Source: a virus
Direction: 5' to 3' (one strand)
Virus record (IMG/VR): IMGVR_UViG_3300001683_000022
Location: 1 to 64,000 of that record
DNA: 64,000 nucleotides
The position numbers were made by a program, and so were the translations under genes. Shown piece after piece: positions 44,500-51,624 of the stretch. Every line of letters begins with the position of its first letter. The stretch's first letter is position 1. The notes under the pieces are model-generated. The model was not told the origin of the DNA and ran no database searches. It was given only the letters and a program-made list of their open reading frames with translations.

Positions 44500-45603
44500 T
44501 TATGGATCAAAATGAATAAGTTCACCAAAATTAACCTTAGCTTTAGGGTGAGAGATACATATCCATATTGTAGGAATATTTGTATCTTCTAAAATGGGGG
44601 TACAGTAAAGATCACTGAATACAATTAATACTGTTGGATCAAGTTTTATAACTTCTTTCATCATTGGTCTGAGGTCAGTTCCCCCATAACCTTTAAAAGG
44701 AATATCCCGTAGATTATCGTCTCTTGTTATTTTATGAATAGCCTTAATCTGGGAATCAAAATCTATTATTGTAGTGGTCTCAGGATTGAGAATCTCCCGT
44801 ATACCTTCAATTTCAGATATAAACGTAGAAAAATCTTCTTGGCTTACCGATCCTGAAGTATCTATAGCAATAGCTATATTATCTACAGAGTCACTATATA
44901 ATTTAGGTAAATAAGCGGATGGGAAGTACCTTCTATTAGGTTTTCTCCATGAATAATCTTGCTTAGCTAATGCCGATACATAATTTTGCAAAAGTGTTTG
45001 CCAAGGTAATTTAGGGTTAATGATTTCATCAATCATTCTTTCAATATCACCTGGCACAGTTCCTACACTATCCGAGGACATTTTGGATTGTGCTACAGCC
45101 CTCATTACTATATTGGTTACCTCCATCTCTTTTTGTTCGATGGTGGAATCTTCACAATCTTCTAAAGGTAATACATCACATTGAAAAGGATCATCCTCTT
45201 CCACGGGCAAAAGATCATAAACCTCTTGGGTAGACATACCCTTAAATGCTTTATCTAATAACCCACAAGGGATCATTTCCAGCCCTGCCTTTGTAAGTAT
45301 TAAATTAATAACATAATCCCCCGCTTTGTTATACCTTTTTGGATCTAGATTACCTATACGAATCATATGTTCTAAACATACATGCCAAGCTTCGTGTGCT
45401 AATAGAAATTCTCTCTGCGCAGGTGGTAACTCCATAAAGAAATCTTCATTTAATAATAGCTCTGTACCATTGGTAGCTGCAGTAGGGATATCAGTTGTCC
45501 AACGCAGACTAAGAGAAAATAGTACTGTGGTAATAAATACCGAATCTTTTCTACTAATTAAACCGATTTTAGCTCTACTTAGAGCAATATCCCGCTTATT
45601 CAT
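44500..45603 (-). CDS. VWA-domain protein with HExxH metallopeptidase-like N-terminus (N4 gp25-like)
   Basis: The 367-residue product has a DUF2201-type layout: a zincin-like HEAWH (His70-Glu71...His74) in the N-terminal helix bundle and a VWA-like domain with a MIDAS DTSGS (Asp248-Ser252). A YGGTDLRP segment follows. In N4 the equivalent gp25 pairs with the MoxR ATPase gp24; N4-like phages conserve the pair, but its mechanism is not settled. It ends 15 bp before the next gene. Confidence 0.85.
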   Translation of the reverse strand: MNKRDIALSRAKIGLISRKDSVFITTVLFSLSLRWTTDIPTAATNGTELLLNEDFFMELPPAQREFLLAHEAWHVCLEHMIRIGNLDPKRYNKAGDYVINLILTKAGLEMIPCGLLDKAFKGMSTQEVYDLLPVEEDDPFQCDVLPLEDCEDSTIEQKEMEVTNIVMRAVAQSKMSSDSVGTVPGDIERMIDEIINPKLPWQTLLQNYVSALAKQDYSWRKPNRRYFPSAYLPKLYSDSVDNIAIAIDTSGSVSQEDFSTFISEIEGIREILNPETTTIIDFDSQIKAIHKITRDDNLRDIPFKGYGGTDLRPMMKEVIKLDPTVLIVFSDLYCTPILEDTNIPTIWICISHPKAKVNFGELIHFDP

Positions 45604-46019
45604 AATTTTTTCAACCTTCCTTTATAGCTATTAGATTTATCTTTAAAATCCAAAGCAGCAAATAATTCTGTACATGCTGTGTTGTATTCCTTTGCCGATC
45701 TTTTAAACCTAGCTCTGTCTTTAGGTGTGAATTGACTATACGGAACACCTATAGTCCCGTAACTATCTTCTGGTAATGTCAAAGCAATTTCATATGCATC
45801 TGTGATTTCTTTAGTCCATAGATATGTACTAAATTCTTTAGGTAAACAATTACATATAAACACTCTCGCAGAACTGCGATTTTGCCAGGGAGTAATAGGA
45901 AGTCTTATTAACCCCCTTACATCTGAATTATATATTTTTATTAACCTTGACATAGGCACATCAGACCTCTTATAAAACGAGGTTATTAAAAATGAATCCC
46001 ATCTTTGTTGTCTAGTCAT
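45600..46019 (-). CDS. Hypothetical protein between ATPase and VWA protein
   Basis: The 139-residue product is basic and aromatic (WDSFLITSFYKRSDVP, RLPITPWQNRSS). It overlaps the VWA gene by 4 bp (ATGA) and sits between the two members of the MoxR-VWA pair, so it is a likely functional partner. No family recognised. Confidence 0.65.
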   Translation of the reverse strand: MTRQQRWDSFLITSFYKRSDVPMSRLIKIYNSDVRGLIRLPITPWQNRSSARVFICNCLPKEFSTYLWTKEITDAYEIALTLPEDSYGTIGVPYSQFTPKDRARFKRSAKEYNTACTELFAALDFKDKSNSYKGRLKKL

Positions 46020-46055
46020 TTGTAAATAACTCCTAAATTTTATTAGTGGATTTCT

Positions 46056-47072
46056 CTATACTAATAATTCACTGTTAGCAGAGCCCCACTTAACTACAGC
46101 GGGTGTATTAATTAAAGATACCTCTTTTCTAATGGCTCCTCTAAGCGTAATAGTTTGAAATTCTATAGGCATTCTTAATACATACTCAATAATTGAAGTA
46201 ATATTATCTTTAGACAGGTGATGACCAATAAGACTACTAATAGCATATAAAGTAGATGGTTCATCTGGAACAGTTAAGGAAAAAGGGTTAGTAATAATAT
46301 CTTGAATAGTAGGTAGCTCTGAAAATACAGAGGTAAATGCATAAAACTCTCTTGCTGTTGCTTCACCAACACAACCTGCTAATATAGGTAAAAGATCTAC
46401 TACAATTTCAGGTTCTTGTTTAATTATCTTAGATGTAAATTCCCATGTACGCGGACAAGGAAAAGTACAATCCTGATGGTTTGGATCAAACATGAATAAT
46501 GCATCAGGTTTAAAATTAATATAAGCTAAAATTCTGTAATCAATGCCATTGGTACTACCCCAATCTATCCAATGCTTAAAATTTATTTCTAATTCAAAAT
46601 GGATCATTCGAGATTGCATAGCTGTACTAATTCTATTAGTAATAGCTTTATCGGACTGCAGATTACCTGCAGCTATAATAGCTACATTCTTATGTAGATT
46701 ATATTCTCCTACCTGTTTATCAAGTACAAGCTTATAAGCAGCTGCTTGAACACTGAGAGGTGCTGAATTAAATTCATCTAATAATATTAACCACCCTTCA
46801 TATCCTTCAGGAATTGGATCACCTTCAATAGGAAATGTATTCATAGGTACATACCCTGCTTTATCACCTTTAATTGTAGGAAAACCTAAAAGATCAGCAG
46901 GATCACACTGAGATAATCTAAGGTCTATAACTTTTAAATCAAAGTCATTAGCTATCTCTTTAATTATTGAGCTTTTAGCAATACCTGGAGAACCTACAAG
47001 CATAGGACACAGTCCTGCCATAAGTGTTTTCTTCAATAGTTCAGGAGCTGTCTTCGTATTAATTTTAATCAT
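46056..47072 (-). CDS. MoxR-like AAA+ ATPase (N4 gp24-like)
   Basis: The 338-residue product has Walker A GSPGIAKS (residues 27-34), Walker B LILLDEFNSA, and a conserved NRISTAMQSR sensor-1/arginine region. It belongs to the MoxR group, which works with VWA partners as chaperone-like ATPases on metal-containing or multi-subunit targets. It precedes the VWA-domain gene as in N4 gp24-gp25. Confidence 0.9.
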   Translation of the reverse strand: MIKINTKTAPELLKKTLMAGLCPMLVGSPGIAKSSIIKEIANDFDLKVIDLRLSQCDPADLLGFPTIKGDKAGYVPMNTFPIEGDPIPEGYEGWLILLDEFNSAPLSVQAAAYKLVLDKQVGEYNLHKNVAIIAAGNLQSDKAITNRISTAMQSRMIHFELEINFKHWIDWGSTNGIDYRILAYINFKPDALFMFDPNHQDCTFPCPRTWEFTSKIIKQEPEIVVDLLPILAGCVGEATAREFYAFTSVFSELPTIQDIITNPFSLTVPDEPSTLYAISSLIGHHLSKDNITSIIEYVLRMPIEFQTITLRGAIRKEVSLINTPAVVKWGSANSELLV

Positions 47073-47101
47073 TATTAAAATCCTTTATTGTTTGTTTAAG
47101 A

Positions 47102-47302
47102 TTACTTTTTAGCTTTAATTTCTTCATACCTTAAAAGATGGAGACTATCTCCTCTATATTTTGTAATTAAGCGTTTAAAAGCATTTATTTCTTTAGCAGA
47201 TAAAGAAATATCAATACCATTAATAGAAAGACACTTACCTTGTATTGCAAATATCTTATCTAGTTGTAATATTTTATTGTTTAATCTAGTTAGGTTATCC
47301 AT
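47102..47302 (-). CDS. Small basic hypothetical protein
   Basis: The 66-residue product is Leu/Lys-rich and helical. It is the first gene behind the terminator-promoter-like module at 47409-47454, about 105 bases downstream, so it may be the first gene of a middle transcript. No motif recognised. Confidence 0.6.
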   Translation of the reverse strand: MDNLTRLNNKILQLDKIFAIQGKCLSINGIDISLSAKEINAFKRLITKYRGDSLHLLRYEEIKAKK

Positions 47303-47408
47303 ATGACTTACGTGGGTTAAATAAAGAAAGAAAAGATTAATACCTAGTGTACGTATAGTAGGTTTTGGGATATTTTGATTTGTTAAGATTTAGTAGTAAT
47401 AGTTCTTT

Positions 47409-47418
47409 TACTATCTCT
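47409..47418 (-). promoter_or_regulatory. Repeated 10-mer AGAGATAGTA (copy 1)
   Basis: On the minus strand this reads AGAGATAGTA, immediately after the T run of the terminator at 47424-47454 and about 107 bases before the next start codon. The same 10-mer occurs upstream of other early minus-strand genes at 49461 and 50565, and again at 52835. I propose a phage-specific promoter core; this is inference. Confidence 0.55.
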
Positions 47419-47423
47419 TATAT

Positions 47424-47454
47424 AAAAAAATATTCCTCCAATTAAGGAGGAATA
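47424..47454 (-). terminator. Terminator after the RNAPII genes
   Basis: On the minus strand a perfect 9-bp stem (TATTCCTCC, 47446-47454, with GGAGGAATA, 47431-47439) closes a six-base loop. A T7 run then follows. It lies 36 bases after the stop of the RNAPII C-terminal subunit and would end the early transcript. Confidence 0.85.
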
Positions 47455-47489
47455 ATTTAAATTTCACAGAAAGATGCCGGAGGCATCCA

Positions 47490-48482
47490 TTAAGATAGGG
47501 AATATTCTGCTTTTGCTATTAAAGAACTTAGAGAAGTATTATTTTGTTCATAATAACCCTCAATACCTAAGTCTCGAATGAGTTTAGTCATATAATTACT
47601 TTCATAAAGAGCAATCATAATAGCTAAATAGTTCTCTCTTACTTGTTGCATATGTAATGGAGATGCTTTAAATTCATCATGAATAGTAAGTAACTCAAAT
47701 CCACTACAGTTAGCCATACGATGCATCTCACGAACTATATAACCATCAATGGATTGAACTACATTAGCTAATAAGGGAATAGAGTATGTACTAGGTTTAT
47801 TTATATTCATCCTATGTGTAAATGTTTTATGGAATAACTCATCTATCTCTATACGTAAATCTACTGATTCAGTTACCTTTACAGAGGCTGTATGTCCATC
47901 AGGTAATGTCCATGTATGTCTTAATGTTTGTGTATCCCAACACTCTAATATATCTTTCATTATCTCCATAGCACCAGGAGCTAATTCTTCCATAGCCATA
48001 TAGAATGCTTTTAACTCAGGAGTATCCTCACCAAATATAAGAACAGGTGTAGCTTTACTTCCATAAACTGAAGTCATAGCAGCTTGCTTAACACTCTTTC
48101 TATCACATTCAAAACCTTTATCTAATTTCTTATTCATTAAGTTTGTGACACTTGTATAAAAATCCTTTCTTTCTCCTGTATCAATTAGATTAGTATTTCT
48201 AAGTGTAGCTTCACAACCACTTAAAATACCCATAATAGATAAACCTGAAGAAGTACTATCTAATCCCATTACATATCCAGTAGGTATCCCTGCTTGAATA
48301 TCTCTTAAAGCATTTACACCTTTCATGTATAAGTACTTCTCGTCTGCAGTAACTACTAATTCTTCTAACCCTTCTAGATTATCTTTAGTCCATTTTATTC
48401 TAGTTTCCCATAACTCTTTATCTAGTCCATAAGCATTAGCTATAGATATATATACATATTCCAACGGTGTAAAATACTTCAT
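47490..48482 (-). CDS. Phage RNA polymerase II, catalytic subunit (N4 gp16-like)
   Basis: The 330-residue product holds the catalytic part of a T7-like RNA polymerase: motif A MGLDSTSSGLSI with Asp75, motif B Arg128-Lys132-Met136-Tyr140-Gly141, and motif C LLTIHDEF with Asp269. The N-terminal DxxGR motif is in the neighbouring gene, so the enzyme is a two-gene heterodimer as in N4 RNAPII. It should transcribe the middle genes. Here the sugar-gate residue is the normal Tyr, unlike the virion polymerase. Confidence 0.93.
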   Translation of the reverse strand: MKYFTPLEYVYISIANAYGLDKELWETRIKWTKDNLEGLEELVVTADEKYLYMKGVNALRDIQAGIPTGYVMGLDSTSSGLSIMGILSGCEATLRNTNLIDTGERKDFYTSVTNLMNKKLDKGFECDRKSVKQAAMTSVYGSKATPVLIFGEDTPELKAFYMAMEELAPGAMEIMKDILECWDTQTLRHTWTLPDGHTASVKVTESVDLRIEIDELFHKTFTHRMNINKPSTYSIPLLANVVQSIDGYIVREMHRMANCSGFELLTIHDEFKASPLHMQQVRENYLAIMIALYESNYMTKLIRDLGIEGYYEQNNTSLSSLIAKAEYSLS

Positions 48483-48494
48483 TATTTATTCCTT

Positions 48495-49370
48495 TTAATA
48501 GTTATTAATAATTACTTTCTTATGTAAGTTAATGAGACTCTTCTTATATTGAGTTCCCTGATAGTTAATATGATAACCCTTACAATATGATCTACCTCTT
48601 GAATCATATGCATGTACCATATTAAACTTGTTACCTTTAATTAACATATCTACATATACTTGTTCGGACTCTTTACTTAAAGACTCAAACTGTAACCTCT
48701 TTTCAGATGTATCTAATGTTTTATTAGACTCTTCTATATACTCAAGCATATACTCATCAATAGATAAGGAAGTATTATTCATTATGTTTAATACATCTAA
48801 CCCTATAGGTAATTCATGCCTATCATTAAGTACTACTGATTCATTAAATGTAAGATAACCTGAAGTATTATTGTCTACTACTACATCAGGAGTACACACC
48901 ATAGGAGGTAAATACTTACACTTCTCTATTAATTGTTTGGTTTTATCTGATAAGGTATAGTTGGATTCAATAGTAATACTTCCTGTTTCACTATCACTTG
49001 CTAGATGTACATCCCATAGATCTGTTTCTGCCATAAGTATTACTAATTCTGATGCAGTTTTTATACCCATAGTAATATCTTCATAACCTAATAAAGGGCC
49101 TATTTGACCTACAATATTCTGAATAGACTGTTGCCCTTCTAAAGGAAATATAACCGAGAATATATCAAGTACTATCTCTCGATGGTTTACATCCCATAAG
49201 GGAGCTATACGAATATTCTTAGAAGAATAATATGATTTGCTTAAATAGTGAGCTAATATTAATTCACAATCTGTTGTGGATTCTTCCGCTACTTCTTCAT
49301 AGATATATTCTCTAATATTTTTACGGGAATATGTTTCTTCCGTATGTATTTGTTCCAGACGATCTAACAT
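48495..49370 (-). CDS. Phage RNA polymerase II, N-terminal subunit (N4 gp15-like)
   Basis: The 291-residue product ends with the DxxGR motif of T7-like RNA polymerases (HAYDSRGRSYCKG, Asp256, Arg260), while motifs A-C lie in the next gene 12 bp downstream. I place the start at 49370 (MLDRLEQIH) because AGGAG lies six bases before that ATG; a longer frame from 49400 lacks such a site. The promoter-like 10-mer at 49461 lies about 90 bases upstream. Confidence 0.9.
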   Translation of the reverse strand: MLDRLEQIHTEETYSRKNIREYIYEEVAEESTTDCELILAHYLSKSYYSSKNIRIAPLWDVNHREIVLDIFSVIFPLEGQQSIQNIVGQIGPLLGYEDITMGIKTASELVILMAETDLWDVHLASDSETGSITIESNYTLSDKTKQLIEKCKYLPPMVCTPDVVVDNNTSGYLTFNESVVLNDRHELPIGLDVLNIMNNTSLSIDEYMLEYIEESNKTLDTSEKRLQFESLSKESEQVYVDMLIKGNKFNMVHAYDSRGRSYCKGYHINYQGTQYKKSLINLHKKVIINNY

Positions 49371-49460
49371 ATGATGCTCCTGTAGTAAGGTACAGACCAA
49401 GGCCGATACCTCATAATTAAGTTAAAAGCTCTTAAACGGCTTCTGAGGCCCTAGAATAGT

Positions 49461-49470
49461 TACTATCTCT
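49461..49470 (-). promoter_or_regulatory. Repeated 10-mer AGAGATAGTA (copy 2)
   Basis: On the minus strand the 10-mer sits in TATAGAGAGATAGTAAC, directly after the T run of the terminator at 49476-49502 and ahead of the RNAPII genes. It has the same terminator-then-motif layout as copy 1. Confidence 0.55.
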
Positions 49471-49475
49471 CTATA

Positions 49476-49502
49476 CTAAAAACCCCGCATAATGCAGGGC
49501 TT
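49476..49502 (-). terminator. Terminator before the RNAPII genes
   Basis: As minus-strand RNA, CCCUGCA pairs with UGCGGGG (one G-U) around a UUA loop and is followed by UUUUUAG. On the + strand the G-U position is a C-A mismatch, so the structure is an RNA hairpin for leftward transcripts. Confidence 0.75.
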
Positions 49503-49510
49503 AATTATTA

Positions 49511-49580
49511 AATATTCCTCATACTTCCTCATACTTCCACATACTTCCTCATTGTTCCTCATTGTTCCTCATTCTTACTC
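49511..49580. repeat. Seven tandem 10-bp repeats
   Basis: Units of exactly ten bases run AATATTCCTC, ATACTTCCTC, ATACTTCCAC, ATACTTCCTC, ATTGTTCCTC, ATTGTTCCTC, ATTCTTACTC. The last overlaps the end of the zinc-finger gene. Consensus is AT(A/T)(C/G)TTCCTC. The 10-bp period places every copy on the same DNA face, as in protein-binding iterons; slippage-generated repetition is the alternative. Confidence 0.8.
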
Positions 49581-49787
49581 TTCTTCAGCGTTACAGTATT
49601 CACACGCCATCTCATTTTCCGAGAGGTCTTTACCGTGCTTACACAAATACCATGGACGTATAGCTGAGCAATCATCACATTGCAGAGTACCTCCGTGGAT
49701 ATTGGTGTTACCGCACTGCATTTCAACGGCTTTGTAGTCGAAGCCTGATGGAATGTATTGCATGACTTTATTTGTGCAGATTGACAT
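49575..49787 (-). CDS. Small Cys-rich zinc-binding early protein
   Basis: The 70-residue product has six or more Cys in zinc-ribbon pairs (MQCGNTNIHGGTLQCDDCSAI, then CKHG and ACEYCNAEEE). Such proteins are common in phage early regions. Function unknown; DNA or host-protein binding is plausible. Confidence 0.75.
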   Translation of the reverse strand: MSICTNKVMQYIPSGFDYKAVEMQCGNTNIHGGTLQCDDCSAIRPWYLCKHGKDLSENEMACEYCNAEEE

Positions 49788-49805
49788 GGTATTCTCCAGT
49801 TAAGA

Positions 49806-49824
49806 GCCCCACGAAATGCAGGGC
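49806..49824 (-). other. Early leader hairpin with ATTTC loop
   Basis: As minus-strand RNA GCCCUGC pairs with GUGGGGC (two G-U) around AUUUC, followed by a TGGAGAATA ribosome site and the ATG of the zinc-binding gene. It belongs to a family with the hairpins at 50985 and 51602. Confidence 0.6.
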
Positions 49825-49837
49825 ATAAGTATCTTAG

Positions 49838-50002
49838 TTATTTATTGGGTTGAGACTCTGCATGACCTTCACAGTAATCCTCGTAAAGTTCATCAACATA
49901 TCCTTCATAACTAAAGTCTAATTCTGAACTCATTCCACTCGAACCCACCATACAATCTATCCAATCTTTATGGGCTAATTCAAACTCTTCTCTATCGTAC
50001 AT
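49838..50002 (-). CDS. Small acidic early protein (54 aa)
   Basis: The frame starts MYDREEFELAHKDWIDCM and ends QPNK, with many Asp/Glu/Tyr. A strong ribosome site (GGAGGAGCTTAAT) precedes the ATG. It is a typical small phage early protein that may inhibit or redirect a host protein; function unknown. Confidence 0.65.
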   Translation of the reverse strand: MYDREEFELAHKDWIDCMVGSSGMSSELDFSYEGYVDELYEDYCEGHAESQPNK

Positions 50003-50039
50003 ATTAAGCTCCTCCTATGTGGTCGCTCTGTGATACACA

Positions 50040-50117
50040 CTAAATTCCTACCAATATTGCATAAAGGTTTGCGGTTATCGCTATTACAGCCAAGTAAACA
50101 TATTCTGATGCACTCAT
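50040..50117 (-). CDS. Tiny single-helix membrane peptide (25 aa)
   Basis: The frame starts MSASEYVYLAVIAITANLY and is almost all one hydrophobic helix. Its ATG overlaps the upstream stop (ATGA) and lies behind AGAGGA. Both features support translation by coupling. Function unknown. Confidence 0.5.
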   Translation of the reverse strand: MSASEYVYLAVIAITANLYAILVGI

Positions 50118-50227
50118 TCCTCTTCTTCCTCTTCTTCACGTAGATTAGAATAACAGTCCTCTATTGAGAACTCTTTTGATGGTTCAACTTCAACTTCAAT
50201 TAGATCTTGTAACTCTTGAATACTCAT
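50114..50227 (-). CDS. Tiny acidic early protein (37 aa)
   Basis: The frame starts MSIQELQDLIEVEVEPSKE and ends in seven Glu. A ribosome site GGAGAATATTA precedes the ATG. The acidic tail suggests a DNA-mimic or binding peptide, but this is speculative. Confidence 0.5.
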   Translation of the reverse strand: MSIQELQDLIEVEVEPSKEFSIEDCYSNLREEEEEEE

Positions 50228-50312
50228 TAATATTCTCCTGCTTGACTTAAAGGGTAAAATTATGGTAAGCTCAGCTATGCATTCGCATTACCACATCCCC
50301 CACTGGATCCAA

Positions 50313-50330
50313 CAGTCCCTATAGAGACTG
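50313..50330 (-). other. Hairpin after a small early gene
   Basis: As minus-strand RNA CAGUCUC pairs with GGGACUG (one U-G) around UAUA, 11 bases after the stop of the 66-aa gene. No T run follows, so it may be a weak terminator or processing hairpin. Confidence 0.5.
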
Positions 50331-50340
50331 AAAGGTTATT

Positions 50341-50541
50341 TTATTCATACTTATATTTATTAAGTAGAAGTCCTAATTCATTCACTTGCTTAGCTAACTT
50401 TTTCTGTCTACCTGTTTCACGTTTAAATGTTGGAGAAAATAGAGTCTGCGATATCTCAGTTCTAAGCCTTAGACATGCATAATAATGAGTAGCTTCCTTC
50501 TGAAGTTCTGAAGTTACTGGTGATTTAACTGTATGGTTCAT
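50341..50541 (-). CDS. Small basic early protein
   Basis: The 66-residue product is basic and helical (KRETGRQKKLAKQVNEL). It lies 24 bases downstream of the 10-mer motif at 50565. No family recognised. Confidence 0.6.
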   Translation of the reverse strand: MNHTVKSPVTSELQKEATHYYACLRLRTEISQTLFSPTFKRETGRQKKLAKQVNELGLLLNKYKYE

Positions 50542-50564
50542 ATTTGTTATCCTATATTAAGGTT

Positions 50565-50574
50565 TACTATCTCT
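50565..50574 (-). promoter_or_regulatory. Repeated 10-mer AGAGATAGTA (copy 3)
   Basis: On the minus strand the motif is in ACATAGAGAGATAGTAAAC, after the hairpin at 50585-50604 and 24 bases before the ATG of the 66-aa gene. It is the copy with the shortest distance to a start codon. Confidence 0.55.
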
Positions 50575-50584
50575 CTATGTATAC

Positions 50585-50604
50585 TGGAGCCCTTTCGGAC
50601 TCCA
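50585..50604 (-). other. 8-bp hairpin with GAAA tetraloop
   Basis: As minus-strand RNA UGGAGUCC pairs with GGGCUCCA (one U-G) around GAAA, a very stable GNRA loop. It stands between the 114-aa gene and the promoter-like 10-mer. There is no T run; it may terminate through the phage polymerase or protect RNA ends. Confidence 0.6.
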
Positions 50605-50618
50605 ATACTTGTAACTAT

Positions 50619-50963
50619 TTAGAACAGTAGATCTGCATCATCCACTTTTACCATGTTACTAAACACCAATGTTCCCCACTCCTCAATGGTTGCTTCGGTA
50701 GCTCCTTGCACGAATCCTAATAATCCTTTAGAAGTACTTACCTTGAAGTAAGTTTTACCATTCTTATTTACCCCTTCTTCTACAGAGACCACCCGCTGAA
50801 TTTCTTCAGTATTTAATCTTTCCAGAACATCCTCAAATATAGAATCTTCAATTCTATTACTTAGGTGGAAGAACCCTCTTGGTTCACCAGTAACAGAATT
50901 AATAAATGCTTGAGGAGCTGAATTATTATATTTAGTACTCTTTTCTATGCGTTTTATAGCCAT
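50619..50963 (-). CDS. Early hypothetical protein
   Basis: The 114-residue product has alternating strands and helices (GEPRGFFHLSNRIEDSIFEDVLERL, then KTYFKVSTSKGLLGFVQGAT). No domain was recognised. It has its own leader with a hairpin and a TTGGAGTT ribosome site. Confidence 0.65.
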   Translation of the reverse strand: MAIKRIEKSTKYNNSAPQAFINSVTGEPRGFFHLSNRIEDSIFEDVLERLNTEEIQRVVSVEEGVNKNGKTYFKVSTSKGLLGFVQGATEATIEEWGTLVFSNMVKVDDADLLF

Positions 50964-50984
50964 TTTATAACTCCAATTAAGTAT

Positions 50985-51001
50985 AAGGACGGAATGCCCT
51001 T
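50985..51001 (-). other. Early leader hairpin with ATTCC loop
   Basis: As minus-strand RNA AAGGGC pairs with GUCCUU (one G-U) around AUUCC, upstream of a TTGGAGTT ribosome site and the 114-aa gene. It is a member of the same hairpin family as 49806 and 51602. Confidence 0.55.
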
Positions 51002-51037
51002 AAAAGTATTGACTGTACTAAGAGAAGTACATATCAA

Positions 51038-51063
51038 GGGAATATCCCATTACTTGAAGGGCT
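51038..51063. repeat. Intergenic repeat element, copy 1
   Basis: The stretch starting GGGAATATCCCATTAC and ending AAGGGCT recurs with few changes at 51878-51905. Both copies lie upstream of minus-strand early genes (75 and 22 bases before the start codons). A short palindrome GGGA..TCCC opens each copy. Confidence 0.55.
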
Positions 51064-51126
51064 TTTAGGCTCTATGTGGTGAAGGCAGAGTGTAGGGAAA
51101 GTATAGTAAATGGGAGAGACCAATAA

Positions 51127-51309
51127 GTGGCTCTTGTGTTACTCTTTATTTATTTAAATTTACTGATTACGGGGATTAAGCCCCTCTTCCTTCTTATGTA
51201 TCTGACTATCTCCTGTGTGCTCTGGCCTTTGATCTTGTGTGTGCTTTTAGCTTTGCTCTATAACAAGACATCTTGGGTAAAAAAGATAAGGAACCCGAAG
51301 GCTCCTTAG
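51127..51309 (+). CDS. Possible plus-strand two-helix membrane protein
   Basis: A GTG-started frame on the + strand encodes 60 residues with two hydrophobic helices and a basic tail (NKTSWVKKIRNPKAP), and GGGAGAG lies nine bases upstream. It runs against its neighbours and its end overlaps the terminator of the minus-strand gene. It may be spurious, but no minus-strand gene explains the region 50964-51315. Confidence 0.3.
   Translation: MALVLLFIYLNLLITGIKPLFLLMYLTISCVLWPLILCVLLALLYNKTSWVKKIRNPKAP
51279..51307 (-). terminator. Terminator with TTCG loop after small membrane gene
   Basis: As minus-strand RNA AAGGAGCC pairs with GGUUCCUU (one G-U) around UUCG, followed by AUCUUUUUU. It lies 9 bases after the stop of the 93-aa gene. 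Confidence 0.85.
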
Positions 51310-51315
51310 TATTAC

Positions 51316-51597
51316 TTAATGTTCCAATCCCAGTTTTGGGAGTAGGATGGTCAATAACCCACTTAGTATGAAGCAGATGCTCATAAAGATAAGGGCGTTA
51401 CCCCCAAATGTATTAGACCAAATTGGTATCACAAGGTTTAGCATTGCTATGCCAAACAACATCATCCCTAGACCTGCTAGGAACAATGTTACCCGTGCAA
51501 CTAAGTCCATTGCTGGTAGTGCTTGTTTAGTAGACACTTCTTGTGCCTCGTGAAGTTTTATTACATGCTGTCCCATTTTGCTCATTCTATTCTCCAT
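51316..51597 (-). CDS. Early two-helix membrane protein
   Basis: The 93-residue product has a polar N terminus (about 30 residues) and two hydrophobic helices (about 32-56 and 66-87). It has a hairpin leader and a TGGAGAATA ribosome site, and is followed by a strong terminator. As an early phage membrane protein it could act in superinfection exclusion; this is only inference. Confidence 0.65.
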   Translation of the reverse strand: MENRMSKMGQHVIKLHEAQEVSTKQALPAMDLVARVTLFLAGLGMMLFGIAMLNLVIPIWSNTFGGNALIFMSICFILSGLLTILLPKLGLEH

Positions 51598-51601
51598 TAG
51601 C

Positions 51602-51624
51602 GAGCCCTACGGAATGTAAGGCTC
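51602..51624 (-). other. Early leader hairpin, 9-bp stem, ATTCC loop
   Basis: As minus-strand RNA GAGCCUUAC pairs with GUAGGGCUC (one U-G) around AUUCC, followed by TAATGGAGAATAGA and ATG. It is the strongest member of the leader-hairpin family. The non-Watson-Crick pair is G-U only on the minus strand, so the structure acts as RNA of the minus-strand transcript. Confidence 0.7.

Noticed and set aside
49476-49502. N4 vRNAP-type promoter hairpin with three-base loop
   Set aside because: The stem has a C-A mismatch on the + (template) strand, pairs fully only as minus-strand RNA through G-U, and is followed by a T run, so a terminator fits better.
49511-49580. Short tandem units as a CRISPR array
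   Set aside because: Units are contiguous 10-mers without spacers.
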